DNA of 64,000 nt. Source: Deltaproteobacteria bacterium (GTDB taxonomy: Bacteria > SZUA-79 > Acidulodesulfobacterales > Acidulodesulfobacteraceae). Numbering within the stretch: position 1 is the stretch's first letter; each line of letters begins with the position of its first letter. Made by a program: the position numbers and the translations under genes. Below the pieces are notes generated by a model. The model did no database searches and was not told the DNA's origin. It saw only the letters and a list, made by a program, of their open reading frames with translations. Shown one piece after another: positions 52,663 to 64,000 of the stretch. Location: contig JAMDCP010000001.1 in the NCBI GenBank assembly GCA_023489335.1, positions 1 to 64,000 on the forward strand, written 5' to 3'.

Positions 52663-53520
52663 ATGACGGGTAGCATGAATAGCTTTGAACAGGTAATGAA
52701 AAATATAGACCTTAAATTGTCTAATTTAAATAAAAGAAAAGGGGTCGGAGCAACCCTTGAAGGCGTGCCGGATATTTATAAAAATATCCTCATTTCGCAA
52801 AAGAACCTTGTTTCAAAAATTTTAAAGGAAAATATTAAAGATATTTACAGTCTGCCCGCGGGGGAAAAAACTTTTGACCGCCCGTTTATCGGAAACCTGA
52901 GCATTAATGCCGGCTCGGTAGCAAATCTGTTTGGTCTTTTTATTCAAAATACGCCGTTTTATAACATTTCATCCGGTTTAAATAATAATATAGAAAAATA
53001 CGTGCGCAATGTTTTTAATGATAATTACGATTATTTGACCCGGCTTAAACCAGATGAAATTGTTTTATTCGAGGGATTTTTAAGGCCGTTTTTGGAGTCT
53101 ATGGCTATATATCTGAGAAGTAAATTTGAGCAGGGCGATAGCGATAACATGGATAATTTTAGCAATACCTGCTCTTTTTGCGGCAGCGAGCCTTCTTACG
53201 GTTTTTTAAAATCCGACGACGAAACGCAAAATTATTTAATGCTCGAATGCTCTAAGTGCGGAAGCGCATGGCGATATTATAGGGTTCAGTGTGTTTTTTG
53301 CGGCGAGGAAGACCCCTCTAAATTAGAAATTTTCAAATCCGATGAATACGGCAATGCCGGTTTGCAATACTGCAAAACATGCAAAAATTATTTTAAAATA
53401 ATCGACCTTAGAAACGACCAGACCCTTATACCCGAAATCGAGGATATTCTTACTATCCCTTTTGATATCTGGATGCATAAAAATATGCCTTTAGAAATTT
53501 CCGCAAATGCGGTCTTGTAA
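52663..53520 (+). CDS. fdhE: Formate dehydrogenase accessory protein FdhE
   Basis: FdhE is a cytoplasmic maturation factor for Tat-exported formate dehydrogenases, with rubredoxin-like metal sites. The 285-residue protein has the four CxxC pairs expected: CSFCGSEPS, CSKCGSAWRYYR, CVFCGEED and CKTCKNYF, all in the C-terminal half. It lies 12 bp after the fused subunit gene, completing a three-gene operon fdnG-fdnHI-fdhE. Confidence 0.9.
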   Translation: MTGSMNSFEQVMKNIDLKLSNLNKRKGVGATLEGVPDIYKNILISQKNLVSKILKENIKDIYSLPAGEKTFDRPFIGNLSINAGSVANLFGLFIQNTPFYNISSGLNNNIEKYVRNVFNDNYDYLTRLKPDEIVLFEGFLRPFLESMAIYLRSKFEQGDSDNMDNFSNTCSFCGSEPSYGFLKSDDETQNYLMLECSKCGSAWRYYRVQCVFCGEEDPSKLEIFKSDEYGNAGLQYCKTCKNYFKIIDLRNDQTLIPEIEDILTIPFDIWMHKNMPLEISANAVL

Positions 53521-53590
53521 TATTTCTTAATCCGGTGTTATTTGCATTGGAATATCTAAAACATTTTCCAATGCGGGATTAAGGAATATT
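53519..53590. terminator. Bidirectional terminator between fdhE and mnmE
   Basis: An outer inverted repeat (AATATTTCTTAATCC at 53519-53533 and GGATTAAGGAATATT at 53576-53590, one mismatch) encloses a perfect inner stem (GCATTGGAA at 53544-53552 with TTCCAATGC at 53566-53574). It fills the 68-bp gap between the two convergent genes. Confidence 0.7.
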
Positions 53591-55016
53591 ATTTCCCGAT
53601 GCAAAACTCTTTGAAAAGTTTATCGAGTATATCTTCATTTGTAACGCCGCCGATTATTTCATCTAAATAACTAATAGCATCCCTTAAATCTATCGATATA
53701 AGTTCAAGGGGCTCTTTATCTTTATACTTCATGCGCCCTTTTTGCAATAAGTCATAGGATTTTTCTAAGAGCGCCTTTTGCCTTATAGTCGTAATGCCGA
53801 CATCTTCTTTGACGCCGCTTTCTATTTTTAAAATTATATCGTAAAGAGCGTCTTTTAACAAATCTATCCCGATATTATTTTTAACGCTCATTAAAACTAT
53901 CTCAGGCGATTCAAAATTACCTGCCGCCTTCTTAAATAACTCATCCTTCTTATTTGTTAAATCACCTGCCGGCAATAAATCAATCTTATTCAAAACAAAA
54001 ATCACATTTTTACGCTTGAGCATTTCATAACCCGCGCTAAAATTAAAATCGGTGAAATCATCCTGCGCATCGTAAATGTAAATTACTATATCGGCTTTCT
54101 CGATTTGCCTGTATGTTAATTTTATGCCTTCGCTTTCGATTAAATCGCGGGATTCGCGCAATCCAGCGGTATCGACGACTTTTATCGGTTTATTAAATAA
54201 AAATAAATTGTCCTCGATGTAATCCCTTGTGGTTCCGGGCACATCCGAAACGATTGCCCTGTTTTTTTCTAACAAGGCGTTTAGAAGACTGGACTTTCCT
54301 GCATTGGGTTTTCCTGCTATAACAACGCTTAAACCCTGCCTGTTTAAGTTATAATTTTCATAAGAGTTAATCAAATCTTTAATTAAACCTGCAAGTTCAT
54401 AGCCGGCATTAAGGAACCCGCTATCTAAATCATTAAACTCTTCCTCGGGAAAATCGATTAAAGCTTCCACCGCGGCCAAAAGATAAAGATAACCATCCTT
54501 AATAGTTTTTATCCTTTTTTCTAAAAGACCGTTCAATTCGTTGTTTGCAATCAAAAGCGTCTTTACCGAATTAGCCTTTATAATCTCTAAAATTGCCTCT
54601 GCTTGAATAAGATTAATCTTATTATTGAGATATGCCCTTTTAGTAAATTCCCCGTTATAAGCAAGCCTCGCCCCCGATTTAAGTATGATTTCAAGAATAT
54701 GCCGCGTATTAAATATGCCTCCGTGGGGATATATCTCAAACATATCTTCTCCTGTGTAGGAATCAGGACCCTTTATATAAATGCAGGCAGCTTCATCTAC
54801 AAAGGAACCTATAAACGGGTCGTAAATTCGACCTGCATAAAAATAACGCGGTTTAAAGGGATAAGCATTTTTGCCGTACGGCTTAAAAATTTTTTCCAGA
54901 ATAGTTATAGAGTCTGCGCCTGAAGCCCGTATAATGCTTATAGCACCCTCGCCGGCGGGGGAAGATATTGCGCAGATAGTGTCGATTTCTTTAAAAAGCG
55001 AGGATTTAACGGCCAT
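53589..55016 (-). CDS. mnmE: tRNA modification GTPase MnmE (TrmE)
   Basis: MnmE works with MnmG to modify U34 of certain tRNAs. The 475-residue protein has the N-terminal tetrahydrofolate-binding domain (ICAISSPAGEGAISIIRASG; GEFTKRAYLNNKI) and a helical domain. The inserted G domain has GKPNAGKSSLLNALL, DVPGTTRDYIED, DTAGLRESRD and NKID. The C-terminus is the conserved CIGK. It is intact and lies upstream of the fdh terminator, in the usual order before yidC. Confidence 0.95.
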   Translation of the reverse strand: MAVKSSLFKEIDTICAISSPAGEGAISIIRASGADSITILEKIFKPYGKNAYPFKPRYFYAGRIYDPFIGSFVDEAACIYIKGPDSYTGEDMFEIYPHGGIFNTRHILEIILKSGARLAYNGEFTKRAYLNNKINLIQAEAILEIIKANSVKTLLIANNELNGLLEKRIKTIKDGYLYLLAAVEALIDFPEEEFNDLDSGFLNAGYELAGLIKDLINSYENYNLNRQGLSVVIAGKPNAGKSSLLNALLEKNRAIVSDVPGTTRDYIEDNLFLFNKPIKVVDTAGLRESRDLIESEGIKLTYRQIEKADIVIYIYDAQDDFTDFNFSAGYEMLKRKNVIFVLNKIDLLPAGDLTNKKDELFKKAAGNFESPEIVLMSVKNNIGIDLLKDALYDIILKIESGVKEDVGITTIRQKALLEKSYDLLQKGRMKYKDKEPLELISIDLRDAISYLDEIIGGVTNEDILDKLFKEFCIGK

Positions 55017-55122
55017 TTTTAACTAACCTTAAAACATATGATTATATAATAATCATACAACGAAACATGCAATGAAAATAATGAAAACAACTCTTTGGTT
55101 TATTTAATTTACCCCCTGATAA

Positions 55123-56673
55123 TTATGCGAATTTTCTATTAATAATATACTGCTGGGTAATGGTTAATATATTGTTAACCGTCCAGTATAAAAGAAGCCC
55201 TGCCGGAAAATGGATAAAAACAAAAGTAAAAACTATCGGGAGGATTAACATTATTTTAGCCTGAGTGGGGTCTCCGATAACGGGGTTCATTTTTTGCGAA
55301 ATCAACATGGTCAGCCCCATCAAAACGGGTAAAATATAATAAGGGTCCTGGACCGAAAGATTATGTATCCATAAAATAAACGGCGCATTTCTAAGCTGTA
55401 TGGACATTAAAAGCGTCATATACAAACCGTAAAAAACCGGAATTTGTAATAACATGGGCAGGCATCCGCCAAAAGGGTTGACCTTGCTTTCTTTATAAAG
55501 TTCCATAATCTTTTTATTTAATTCCGTCTTGTTGTCTTTATATCTTTCCCTTAATTCGTTTATTTTAGGAGTTAACTTTTGCATCTGTTTCATCGATTTA
55601 AAACCCGTGTAGGTAAGCGGATAAAAAACGATTCTTATGGCTAAAACAAGAAGTATTATGGCAAGGCCGTAATTATGGACAAAGCCGTAAAAAAATTCCA
55701 GTATGTGCAATAAAATTATCGAGAAAAATCCAAAAAATCCAAAATCCAGGGTTGAATTAAGATTATGCCCCAGCGGCGTAAGGAGGGATAATTTTTTTGG
55801 GCCGCCGTAAATATTCAAAGAAATATCCACGGTTTTTCTGGGAGAAATCAATACCTTTTTGGGGATTATAAAAGAGATTATCCTATCGGTTTTTTTAACG
55901 GAAACCGTGTTGCCCGGCGATATCGCCGCAAGCATAAAGTATTTTGAGTTAAAACCCGCAAACGAAATAACTCCTTTATATTTTGTAGTTTGGGTCGTAT
56001 CAGGTGTGACGGAACCTTTATTAATATAAACAATCGGCGAAAAATTGATATAATTTAAATTTTTGGAAGCAGGTTTTAAGGCGGCGGAAAGAACATAATG
56101 GCCGTTAAATATTAGAGGTTTATTTGTAAGGTTTTTTATAGAAATGTCATTGGTTAAAAGATATTTGCCGTTTAAAAATTTATAATCCTTTACTAAGATT
56201 ATCTTATTATTAATATCGTAAACAAACTTAACCGAATCCTTTTCTTTTTGTATTTTTACAAGCTTAAGAGAGGGTTGATTTTGAGGAATAAAATTAACCA
56301 TCTGCGCTATTTTTTGCGTGTTTGCCAGATTAACCTTATTTTCTAAATTTTTTTCGGTATATGAATAATTTAAAAGATTTAATTTAGAAATGCCGCCGTC
56401 CGGTATGTTAAACGCCGCATAAATTTTGTCCCCTTTATACGACACGCTTTTAATGGATTGGACGGATTTTGATACGGCAATTAGTTTATTAGGTTTTGGC
56501 GCGGCAATTTTTTTTACGGCAGGTTCTTTAGTCTGCGGCTGCTTGAGCTTGTTACTTGCAGGCGCCGGTTTGGTAACGGCGACCTTGCTTTGCTCTGCGT
56601 GAGGCATAAAGTAGCCCCATGCTAAAATTAAAATAACGGATAAAATTGACGCGATTATAATTCTTTTTTCCAA
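55123..56673 (-). CDS. yidC: Membrane protein insertase YidC
   Basis: YidC inserts and folds inner-membrane proteins with or without Sec. The 516-residue protein has an N-terminal helix (ILSVILILAWGYFMPHAEQ), a large periplasmic beta domain (about residues 75-300) typical of Gram-negative YidC, and five C-terminal helices. MKQMQKLTPKINELRERYKDNK is the conserved cytoplasmic coiled region. The KhpB/Jag gene that sometimes follows yidC is absent: only 106 bp separates yidC from mnmE. Confidence 0.95.
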   Translation of the reverse strand: MEKRIIIASILSVILILAWGYFMPHAEQSKVAVTKPAPASNKLKQPQTKEPAVKKIAAPKPNKLIAVSKSVQSIKSVSYKGDKIYAAFNIPDGGISKLNLLNYSYTEKNLENKVNLANTQKIAQMVNFIPQNQPSLKLVKIQKEKDSVKFVYDINNKIILVKDYKFLNGKYLLTNDISIKNLTNKPLIFNGHYVLSAALKPASKNLNYINFSPIVYINKGSVTPDTTQTTKYKGVISFAGFNSKYFMLAAISPGNTVSVKKTDRIISFIIPKKVLISPRKTVDISLNIYGGPKKLSLLTPLGHNLNSTLDFGFFGFFSIILLHILEFFYGFVHNYGLAIILLVLAIRIVFYPLTYTGFKSMKQMQKLTPKINELRERYKDNKTELNKKIMELYKESKVNPFGGCLPMLLQIPVFYGLYMTLLMSIQLRNAPFILWIHNLSVQDPYYILPVLMGLTMLISQKMNPVIGDPTQAKIMLILPIVFTFVFIHFPAGLLLYWTVNNILTITQQYIINRKFA

Positions 56674-56694
56674 AAAAATTCTCCATTAAAAATA

Positions 56695-56919
56695 TTAGTG
56701 TCTGGGAACAGGGTCGTATCCGCCTTTTGATAAAGGATTGCACCTTAAAATCCTATACAAAGAGAGATATAAAGCTTTAATAAAGCCGAAAGACTTAAAA
56801 CATTCAAGGGCATACTCCGAGCAGGTTGGATAAAACCTGCAGCTTTGCGGCAATAAGGGAGATATAAATTTCTTATAAAAATTTATTATTCCTATAAAAA
56901 TTTTATTTAGAATTTTCAT
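56695..56919 (-). CDS. yidD: Membrane protein insertion efficiency factor YidD
   Basis: A 74-residue basic, amphipathic protein with the family motif [16 protein letters not shown] and a C-terminal [14 protein letters not shown]. It lies between rnpA and yidC, overlapping rnpA by 4 bp, the standard arrangement. Confidence 0.93.
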   Translation of the reverse strand: MKILNKIFIGIINFYKKFISPLLPQSCRFYPTCSEYALECFKSFGFIKALYLSLYRILRCNPLSKGGYDPVPRH

Positions 56920-57248
56920 TTTATTAACAAAAACTCAAGTTCCTTAGATAATTGGCGCTTGGAAGAAGGATGCCTTGCAATTAAAATTGCGCAATCGATT
57001 TTTTTAAGGTTATATTGGTTAAGCCTTATAAATTCTTTAATTTGCCTTTTTAACTTATTTCGCCTTGCCGAATTTAACAGCTTTTTTTTAAAAGATATTA
57101 AAAATTTAAACCGGTCGGATTCGGTATAAAAGATGATCGAGCTTTTTTGAAGTTTTTTACTGCCTTTATTAAAGATATAATTAATATATCCTTTATCTTT
57201 TAGTTTAAAACTATCGCTTAATTTAAACCTGATAGGTGAAATAGCCAT
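56916..57248 (-). CDS. rnpA: Ribonuclease P protein component
   Basis: RnpA is the protein subunit that helps RNase P RNA process tRNA 5' ends. The 110-residue basic protein has the central [16 protein letters not shown] helix, corresponding to the RNR signature, and ILIARHPSS near the end. It lies between rpmH and yidD and overlaps yidD. Confidence 0.92.
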   Translation of the reverse strand: MAISPIRFKLSDSFKLKDKGYINYIFNKGSKKLQKSSIIFYTESDRFKFLISFKKKLLNSARRNKLKRQIKEFIRLNQYNLKKIDCAILIARHPSSKRQLSKELEFLLIK

Positions 57249-57310
57249 TTAAAGATGGCGCTAAAATAAATATATTTTTGAATTGATAAAAAGTTATCAA
57301 GAGTAAAAAA

Positions 57311-57460
57311 TTATTTGGAACTTATAACGGGAACCAATATCTTGCGCCCTTTCCTTCTGCGCCTTGATAAGACTAATCTCCCTGTCCTTGTGCTCATGCG
57401 GCTCAAAAAACCGTGCGTTCTTTTTCTTTTTAATTTACTGGGTTGAAATGTTCGTTTCAT
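57311..57460 (-). CDS. rpmH: 50S ribosomal protein L34
   Basis: A 49-residue protein below the track's size limit. [28 protein letters not shown] is the unmistakable L34 N-terminus, and the C-terminus is [12 protein letters not shown] followed by a few residues. It is upstream of rnpA on the same strand, as in nearly all bacteria. Confidence 0.96.
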   Translation of the reverse strand: MKRTFQPSKLKRKRTHGFLSRMSTRTGRLVLSRRRRKGRKILVPVISSK

Positions 57461-57860
57461 AAGGTTGCTCCAAACTAAATTTTAAAATTATGATAAATTT
57501 TAATTAAAACAAATAAGAATAAAGATGTCAAGAATTTTTATTTTTCCACTTTAAAGCCAAAATATGTTATTATAAGGTTGTAAGAAGAAATTTATTCACT
57601 AACATATTGATTTTATTATAAAAAATTTGCTATAATATTATTGAAATATATTTAAAAATTTGATAAGGTTTTAATTGTCGCATATTTTTATTTTGTTATA
57701 TTTTAAAATTTATTAAAAGCATTAATTGATTTAAATAAATCTTAAATTTTAAAATATAACTTATCGTAATTATTATACTTTTAAAGTTATCAACAAGTGT
57801 TGGTAACTCTGTTTAATTCTAATATTCCTCTTATTATAAATAATACTAAAATAATAAATT
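57461..57860. other. Probable oriC region upstream of dnaA
   Basis: This 400-bp gap between divergent rpmH and dnaA is very AT-rich and has no gene. A DnaA-box-like TTATCAACA lies at 57787-57795. A related TTATCAAGA is at 57294, just before rpmH's stop, and TGTTGATAA (the same box inverted) is at 59297 in the dnaA-dnaN gap. The conserved gene order makes this a likely origin, but box number is low and no GC-skew was computed. Confidence 0.5.
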
Positions 57861-59273
57861 ATGGATTTCGTAGAACCTTTATTGGAAGAATTAAGGAAAG
57901 AGATAGGCAGTAATAATTTTAATATCTGGTTTATTCCTGCTAATATCACATTAAATCAAAATACCATAACCTTTTCCGTTCCCAATAAATTCTTTAAAGA
58001 TATTATAAATGAATCCTATAGGGATATTATTCTAAATATTTGGAAAAAACTAAACAATAAAGATGAGTTAAATTTTATTTACAATATAAGCGACGAAAAC
58101 GCCTACGATATTAAAAATTATTATCAAAACTTAATTAAAACGGACGATAATAAAATTAACAGGGAAGAAAACAATAGCGGTTTTAACGGGGTATCTTTAG
58201 CGGCGCAGACGGATACAGAAAATAAACCTGTAAATAAAAAAAATCTTAAAAAGAATTACATAAATCTAAACCCCAAATACACTTTTGAAAATTTCGTTAT
58301 AGGCTCGGGAAATCAGTTTGCGCATGCGGCCAGTTTTGCCGTCGCCAATCTCCCGGGGCAAACATATAATCCAATGTTCATCTATAGCGATGTCGGATTA
58401 GGCAAAACACATTTGCTCAATGCTATCGCTAATAAAATAATTAAAGAAAAGGATTTAAATATATGCCTCGTTTCGTCGGAAAAATTTACAAATGAAATGA
58501 TTACTTCCATAAGAGACGATAAGATGGTAGAATTCAGGAATAAATATAGAAATGTCGATGTGCTTTTAATAGACGATATACAATTTATTGCCGGCAAAGA
58601 ACGCACCCAGGAGGAGTTTTTTTATACCTTTAATTCGTTATACGAAAATCAGAAACAGATTGTCGTTTCAAGCGATAAAATTCCAAGGGATATTATAAGC
58701 CTCGAAGAAAGAATAAGGTCGAGATTTGAATGGGGATTAATAGCGGATATTCAACCGCCGGATTTTGAAACCAGGATCGCTATCCTTAAAAAAAAGGCTT
58801 TTCTTAATAATATAGATTTTCCGGACGATGTTTTAAATCTTTTGGCGGATAAAATTAGTTCCAATATAAGAGAATTAGAGGGGGCAATGATTAAAATCGC
58901 CGCTTTTTCGTCGTTTACAGGAAAACCTATTTCAATAGACCTTGCGAGAGAGGCTACTTTAAATATTTTAAAGGAGGAAGAAAAGGTTATTACGGCAGAG
59001 GAGGTAATAAAAGTCGTCTGTAATTATTTTAATATTAAAATTTGTGATATTAAATCAAATAAAAAATTAAAGGAATTTGTCGTCCCCAGACAATTAGCGA
59101 TGTATCTAATAAGAAACCACACTAATTTATCGTTTCCCGAAATAGGCAACAAATTTGGCGGCAAGGATCATTCATCTATTGTTTATGCGGTTAATAAAGT
59201 TAAAAAAATGTTAAAGAATAACGATGAATTAGAAAAAACTTTAGATACTATTATTAAAATAATTAAAAAATAG
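57861..59273 (+). CDS. dnaA: Chromosomal replication initiator DnaA
   Basis: DnaA binds oriC boxes and melts DNA to start replication. The 470-residue protein has domain I (about residues 1-85), a variable Asn-rich linker, and the AAA+ domain starting at YTFENFVIGSGNQFAHAA. Walker A is DVGLGKTHLLNA and Walker B is LLIDDIQFI. Domain IV has the DNA-binding signature GGKDHSSIVYAV. Its ATG has only a weak ribosome-binding site. dnaN follows after 252 bp. Confidence 0.96.
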   Translation: MDFVEPLLEELRKEIGSNNFNIWFIPANITLNQNTITFSVPNKFFKDIINESYRDIILNIWKKLNNKDELNFIYNISDENAYDIKNYYQNLIKTDDNKINREENNSGFNGVSLAAQTDTENKPVNKKNLKKNYINLNPKYTFENFVIGSGNQFAHAASFAVANLPGQTYNPMFIYSDVGLGKTHLLNAIANKIIKEKDLNICLVSSEKFTNEMITSIRDDKMVEFRNKYRNVDVLLIDDIQFIAGKERTQEEFFYTFNSLYENQKQIVVSSDKIPRDIISLEERIRSRFEWGLIADIQPPDFETRIAILKKKAFLNNIDFPDDVLNLLADKISSNIRELEGAMIKIAAFSSFTGKPISIDLAREATLNILKEEEKVITAEEVIKVVCNYFNIKICDIKSNKKLKEFVVPRQLAMYLIRNHTNLSFPEIGNKFGGKDHSSIVYAVNKVKKMLKNNDELEKTLDTIIKIIKK

Positions 59274-59525
59274 TTTATGTAAAACCGATAAAATATTGTT
59301 GATAAAAATGTTTAATTCATGTTTGTATTGTGTTTAAAAAAAATAATTTAAAAAAATTAAACAATGTTTTTTTGGGAAAGGTATGAAAATTCTACATGTT
59401 TTTAAACAATATATTATTGAATAACTTTAAATGGTTATAGAGTTATAAACAGGTTTAAGCGCCACTATTACTATTAAGTTTTTAAAATATTATTAAATTA
59501 ATAATAATAATAGGAAAAGTTAAAA

Positions 59526-60788
59526 ATGTTAAATTTTAAAATTAAAAAGGATAGTTTTCTGAATTGCTTATTTATAGTTCAAGGGGCGGCTGAAAGAAAA
59601 GGAACCCTGCCTATTCTTTCCAATCTTTTAATAGAAAATATAGGAAAGGATTCTATTAAAATAAGCGCAACCGACCTGGAAATTAGCATTATAACATATT
59701 GCAAAGCGGAAATTATCGAGGAAGGAAAGGTTGCCGTAAATTCAAAAAAAATTTACAGTATCGTAAGGGAATTTCCTGAAAGTAAAAATAAAGACGATAT
59801 TTTCATAAATTTTAAAGAAAATGATTCAGGAATTGTTACTATCAGCTATAAAAAAACGGTTTTTAAATTAACAACCGTGCCAGCCATAGATTATCCGACG
59901 ATTGTCGATTTTAAATTGGAAGACGGCTTTAATATTGATTTTAAAATATTAAAGAAGCTTATTAATAATGTTATATTTTCTACGGCGGCGAACGAAGAGA
60001 CAAAGAGAAATCTTACGGGCGTATATTTTGTTTTGGTTGATTTAAACGGGCAGGATTATCTCAGATTAGTTGCAACCGACGGGCATAGATTGGCTTTAGC
60101 TCAAGCGGAAGTCGTTTATAGCAGTAAAAAAAATGAAGGTATTTATGATTTGTTAAAAAATGGAGTAATAATACCTAAAAAGGTTTTAGCCGAGATTTTA
60201 AAGTTAGATAAATCTGATTCGGTTAATATTTCAATAAATTCAAATAATGTATTTTTTCATTTTAACGGAAAACTTACCACTCCGCTCCCGGACGAAGGTC
60301 CTGCAAAACCTCTTAAAGGCTTGGATAGTTCAAATATTCAGGCAAGGGGCGCCGAATTTATATCAAGGTTAATCGAAGGGAAATTCCCCGATTATCAAAC
60401 CGTAATTCCCAAAGATAATTATAAGACATCGATAATAGATACTAAGAATTTTTTTAATTCAATTAAAAGGGTTTCTTTGTTAGCCGAGGAAAAAAGCCAT
60501 TCCATAGAATTAAGTTTTAGCGATAATAATTTATTAATTAAAACGGTAAATACAAGCGTTGGAGAGGCAAGCGACGAATTAGATATTAAGTATAGCGGCG
60601 AACCTATAAGTATTAAATTAAATTCAAGGTATATTATGGATTTTATCTTAAACATTGCAGAGGAAAATATAAAAGTTAAGTTTAACACGATTTACACCCC
60701 GTTTGTCATCGAACCTTTCACGGATGATAGTAAAAGCGGTAATAAAATGATGGAAATTATAGGCGTGTTTATGCCTATGAGATATTAA
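59526..60788 (+). CDS. dnaN: DNA polymerase III beta sliding clamp
   Basis: DnaN forms the ring that tethers DNA polymerase. The 420-residue protein shows the three clamp repeats: an N-terminal QGAAERKGTLPILSNLLIE, LRLVATDGHRLALAQ in domain II, and the final VFMPMRY. It is about 50 residues longer than the usual 366-380, partly from an insertion near residues 255-280 (TTPLPDEGPAKPLKGLD) before the conserved RLIEGKFPDYQTVIP. recF, often next, is absent. Confidence 0.94.
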   Translation: MLNFKIKKDSFLNCLFIVQGAAERKGTLPILSNLLIENIGKDSIKISATDLEISIITYCKAEIIEEGKVAVNSKKIYSIVREFPESKNKDDIFINFKENDSGIVTISYKKTVFKLTTVPAIDYPTIVDFKLEDGFNIDFKILKKLINNVIFSTAANEETKRNLTGVYFVLVDLNGQDYLRLVATDGHRLALAQAEVVYSSKKNEGIYDLLKNGVIIPKKVLAEILKLDKSDSVNISINSNNVFFHFNGKLTTPLPDEGPAKPLKGLDSSNIQARGAEFISRLIEGKFPDYQTVIPKDNYKTSIIDTKNFFNSIKRVSLLAEEKSHSIELSFSDNNLLIKTVNTSVGEASDELDIKYSGEPISIKLNSRYIMDFILNIAEENIKVKFNTIYTPFVIEPFTDDSKSGNKMMEIIGVFMPMRY

Positions 60789-60805
60789 TATATTAAATGA
60801 GGTAA

Positions 60806-63307
<2,502 letters not shown>

Positions 63308-63325
63308 AGTTAAAGAACAGAGATA

Positions 63326-63673
63326 CTAAGGTTTTTGTTTGCTTTCTTTAGTTTTTGACTTTTTTGCGGGGTTTGTTTTAGCCGCCTCTTTTGCAGGTTT
63401 TTTTGAGCGGGTTTTTGACGCTTTAGCCGGTTTTCTTTTTGCGGGCTTTTTAATTGTTGTTTTTTCGCCGGGAATCAGGTTTGGGGATTCCGGCTGAGGC
63501 TGTTCTCCGTCATTCAAGGGATTAATTTGGTCTTTTAAATCGGAAGACGCTTTCTTGAATTCCCTGAGCCCTTTGCCGAGGGTTTTGCCGAGTTCCGGAA
63601 GTTTCGTGGGGCCAAATATTAATAAAGCAACCACGATAATAATAAGTATTTCCGGCGTTCCTATTCCAAACAT
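63326..63673 (-). CDS. tatA: Twin-arginine translocase subunit TatA
   Basis: TatA forms the pore-like oligomer of the Tat pathway. The 115-residue product has the N-terminal helix [23 protein letters not shown] with the conserved FGP hinge, an amphipathic helix ([15 protein letters not shown]), and a Lys/Ala/Pro-rich tail with repeated KKPAK-like units. It is relevant to the Tat-exported formate dehydrogenase in this window. It converges on gyrB with 18 bp between stops. Confidence 0.93.
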   Translation of the reverse strand: MFGIGTPEILIIIVVALLIFGPTKLPELGKTLGKGLREFKKASSDLKDQINPLNDGEQPQPESPNLIPGEKTTIKKPAKRKPAKASKTRSKKPAKEAAKTNPAKKSKTKESKQKP

Positions 63674-63736
63674 TTTTTATCCTCTATACAAAAATTATAT
63701 AACAATTTATTAAAATATTCAAATAAAAGAACTAAA

Positions 63737-64000
63737 ATGTTATTCGTAAACGATATTTTCTACAGTATTCAGGGCGAATCCTCCTTTGCGGGCTACCCCT
63801 GCAAATTTGTAAGGCTTGCGGGTTGCAACCTTAAATGTTCTTATTGCGATACCAAAGAGGCTTTGATAACTGAAAATTCTAAAAAATTAGCCGTAAGCGA
63901 AATTATTAATGAGTTGAATAAAATAGGCGGAAACATAAGGCTTGCGGAGATTACCGGCGGCGAACCCTTAATCCAGGAAGCCGTTTATGGATTGTTTGAT
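63737..64000 (+). CDS. queE: 7-carboxy-7-deazaguanine synthase QueE (partial)
   Basis: This radical SAM enzyme of queuosine biosynthesis is cut by the window end after 88 codons. The N-terminus VNDIFYSIQGESSFAG is diagnostic. The cluster motif is CNLKCSYC (CxxxCxxC), followed by DTKEA, and EITGGEPLIQ is the SAM-binding GGEP block. It is divergent from tatA. Confidence 0.9.
   Translation, partial: MLFVNDIFYSIQGESSFAGYPCKFVRLAGCNLKCSYCDTKEALITENSKKLAVSEIINELNKIGGNIRLAEITGGEPLIQEAVYGLFD

Overview
The window is a stretch of an AT-rich Gram-negative bacterial chromosome around the replication origin. The conserved origin block mnmE-yidC-yidD-rnpA-rpmH-(AT-rich gap)-dnaA-dnaN-gyrB lies at the right end. 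parA-parB sits at the left edge, mnmG is at 46-48 kb, and four copies of a parS-type 16-mer are scattered between. An outer-membrane barrel protein, an LPS heptose epimerase, a Tat-type selenoprotein formate dehydrogenase, DsrE and TusA-like sulfur-carrier proteins, and the mercury-methylation pair hgcAB together suggest an anaerobic, deltaproteobacterium-like organism, possibly a sulfur or sulfate metaboliser of metal-rich acidic sediment. The lineage is inferred from gene content only.

Layout. 0-6 kb: parB, parA, a small Cys-rich protein, a repeat-rich gap, then an RNA-repair group (thpR convergent with rtcB plus archease) and rsmG. 6-10 kb: a TSUP permease, an unusual Fic protein without a normal start, and an IS607-type element (serine recombinase plus TnpB). 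10-19 kb: hldD, a PLDc_N membrane protein, nfo, bacterioferritin, a secreted DsrE-like protein, a radical-SAM DNA-repair-type protein, two near-duplicate TusA-like genes with a TetR regulator and matching operators, an aldo/keto reductase, an HhH-GPD protein and a PfpI protein. 19-24 kb: a two-HMBD copper ATPase, a zinc alcohol dehydrogenase, DUF2784 and YjbQ. 24-29 kb: one minus-strand run arsR-arsD-arsA-arsC-hgcA-hgcB-small ORF. 29-33 kb: an outer-membrane barrel, a hydrolase, pabB-pabC and a second TSUP permease.

33-41 kb: a six-gene complex related to hydrogenase 4 / formate hydrogenlyase. All four nickel-binding cysteines of its large subunit are replaced, so it looks like an energy-converting hydrogenase-related (Ehr) complex rather than a hydrogenase. 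41-46 kb: a decay zone with a methyltransferase, a PPOX-family protein, a partial duplicate of both with internal deletions, truncated hydrolase and methyltransferase fragments, a DUF2281/PemK toxin-antitoxin pair, a CDGSH-cupin protein and a LysR gene lacking an AUG start. 48-53.5 kb: a formate dehydrogenase operon whose catalytic gene is split in the ORF track by an in-frame UGA (selenocysteine), followed by a fused iron-sulfur/cytochrome b subunit and fdhE. 53.5-64 kb: the origin block, tatA and the start of queE.

The most notable feature is hgcAB at the distal end of an arsenic-resistance gene run, with a strong ArsR-type palindrome upstream of arsR and a parS palindrome between arsC and hgcA. 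No arsenite permease is visible beside arsA. No tRNA, rRNA or CRISPR array was recognised.
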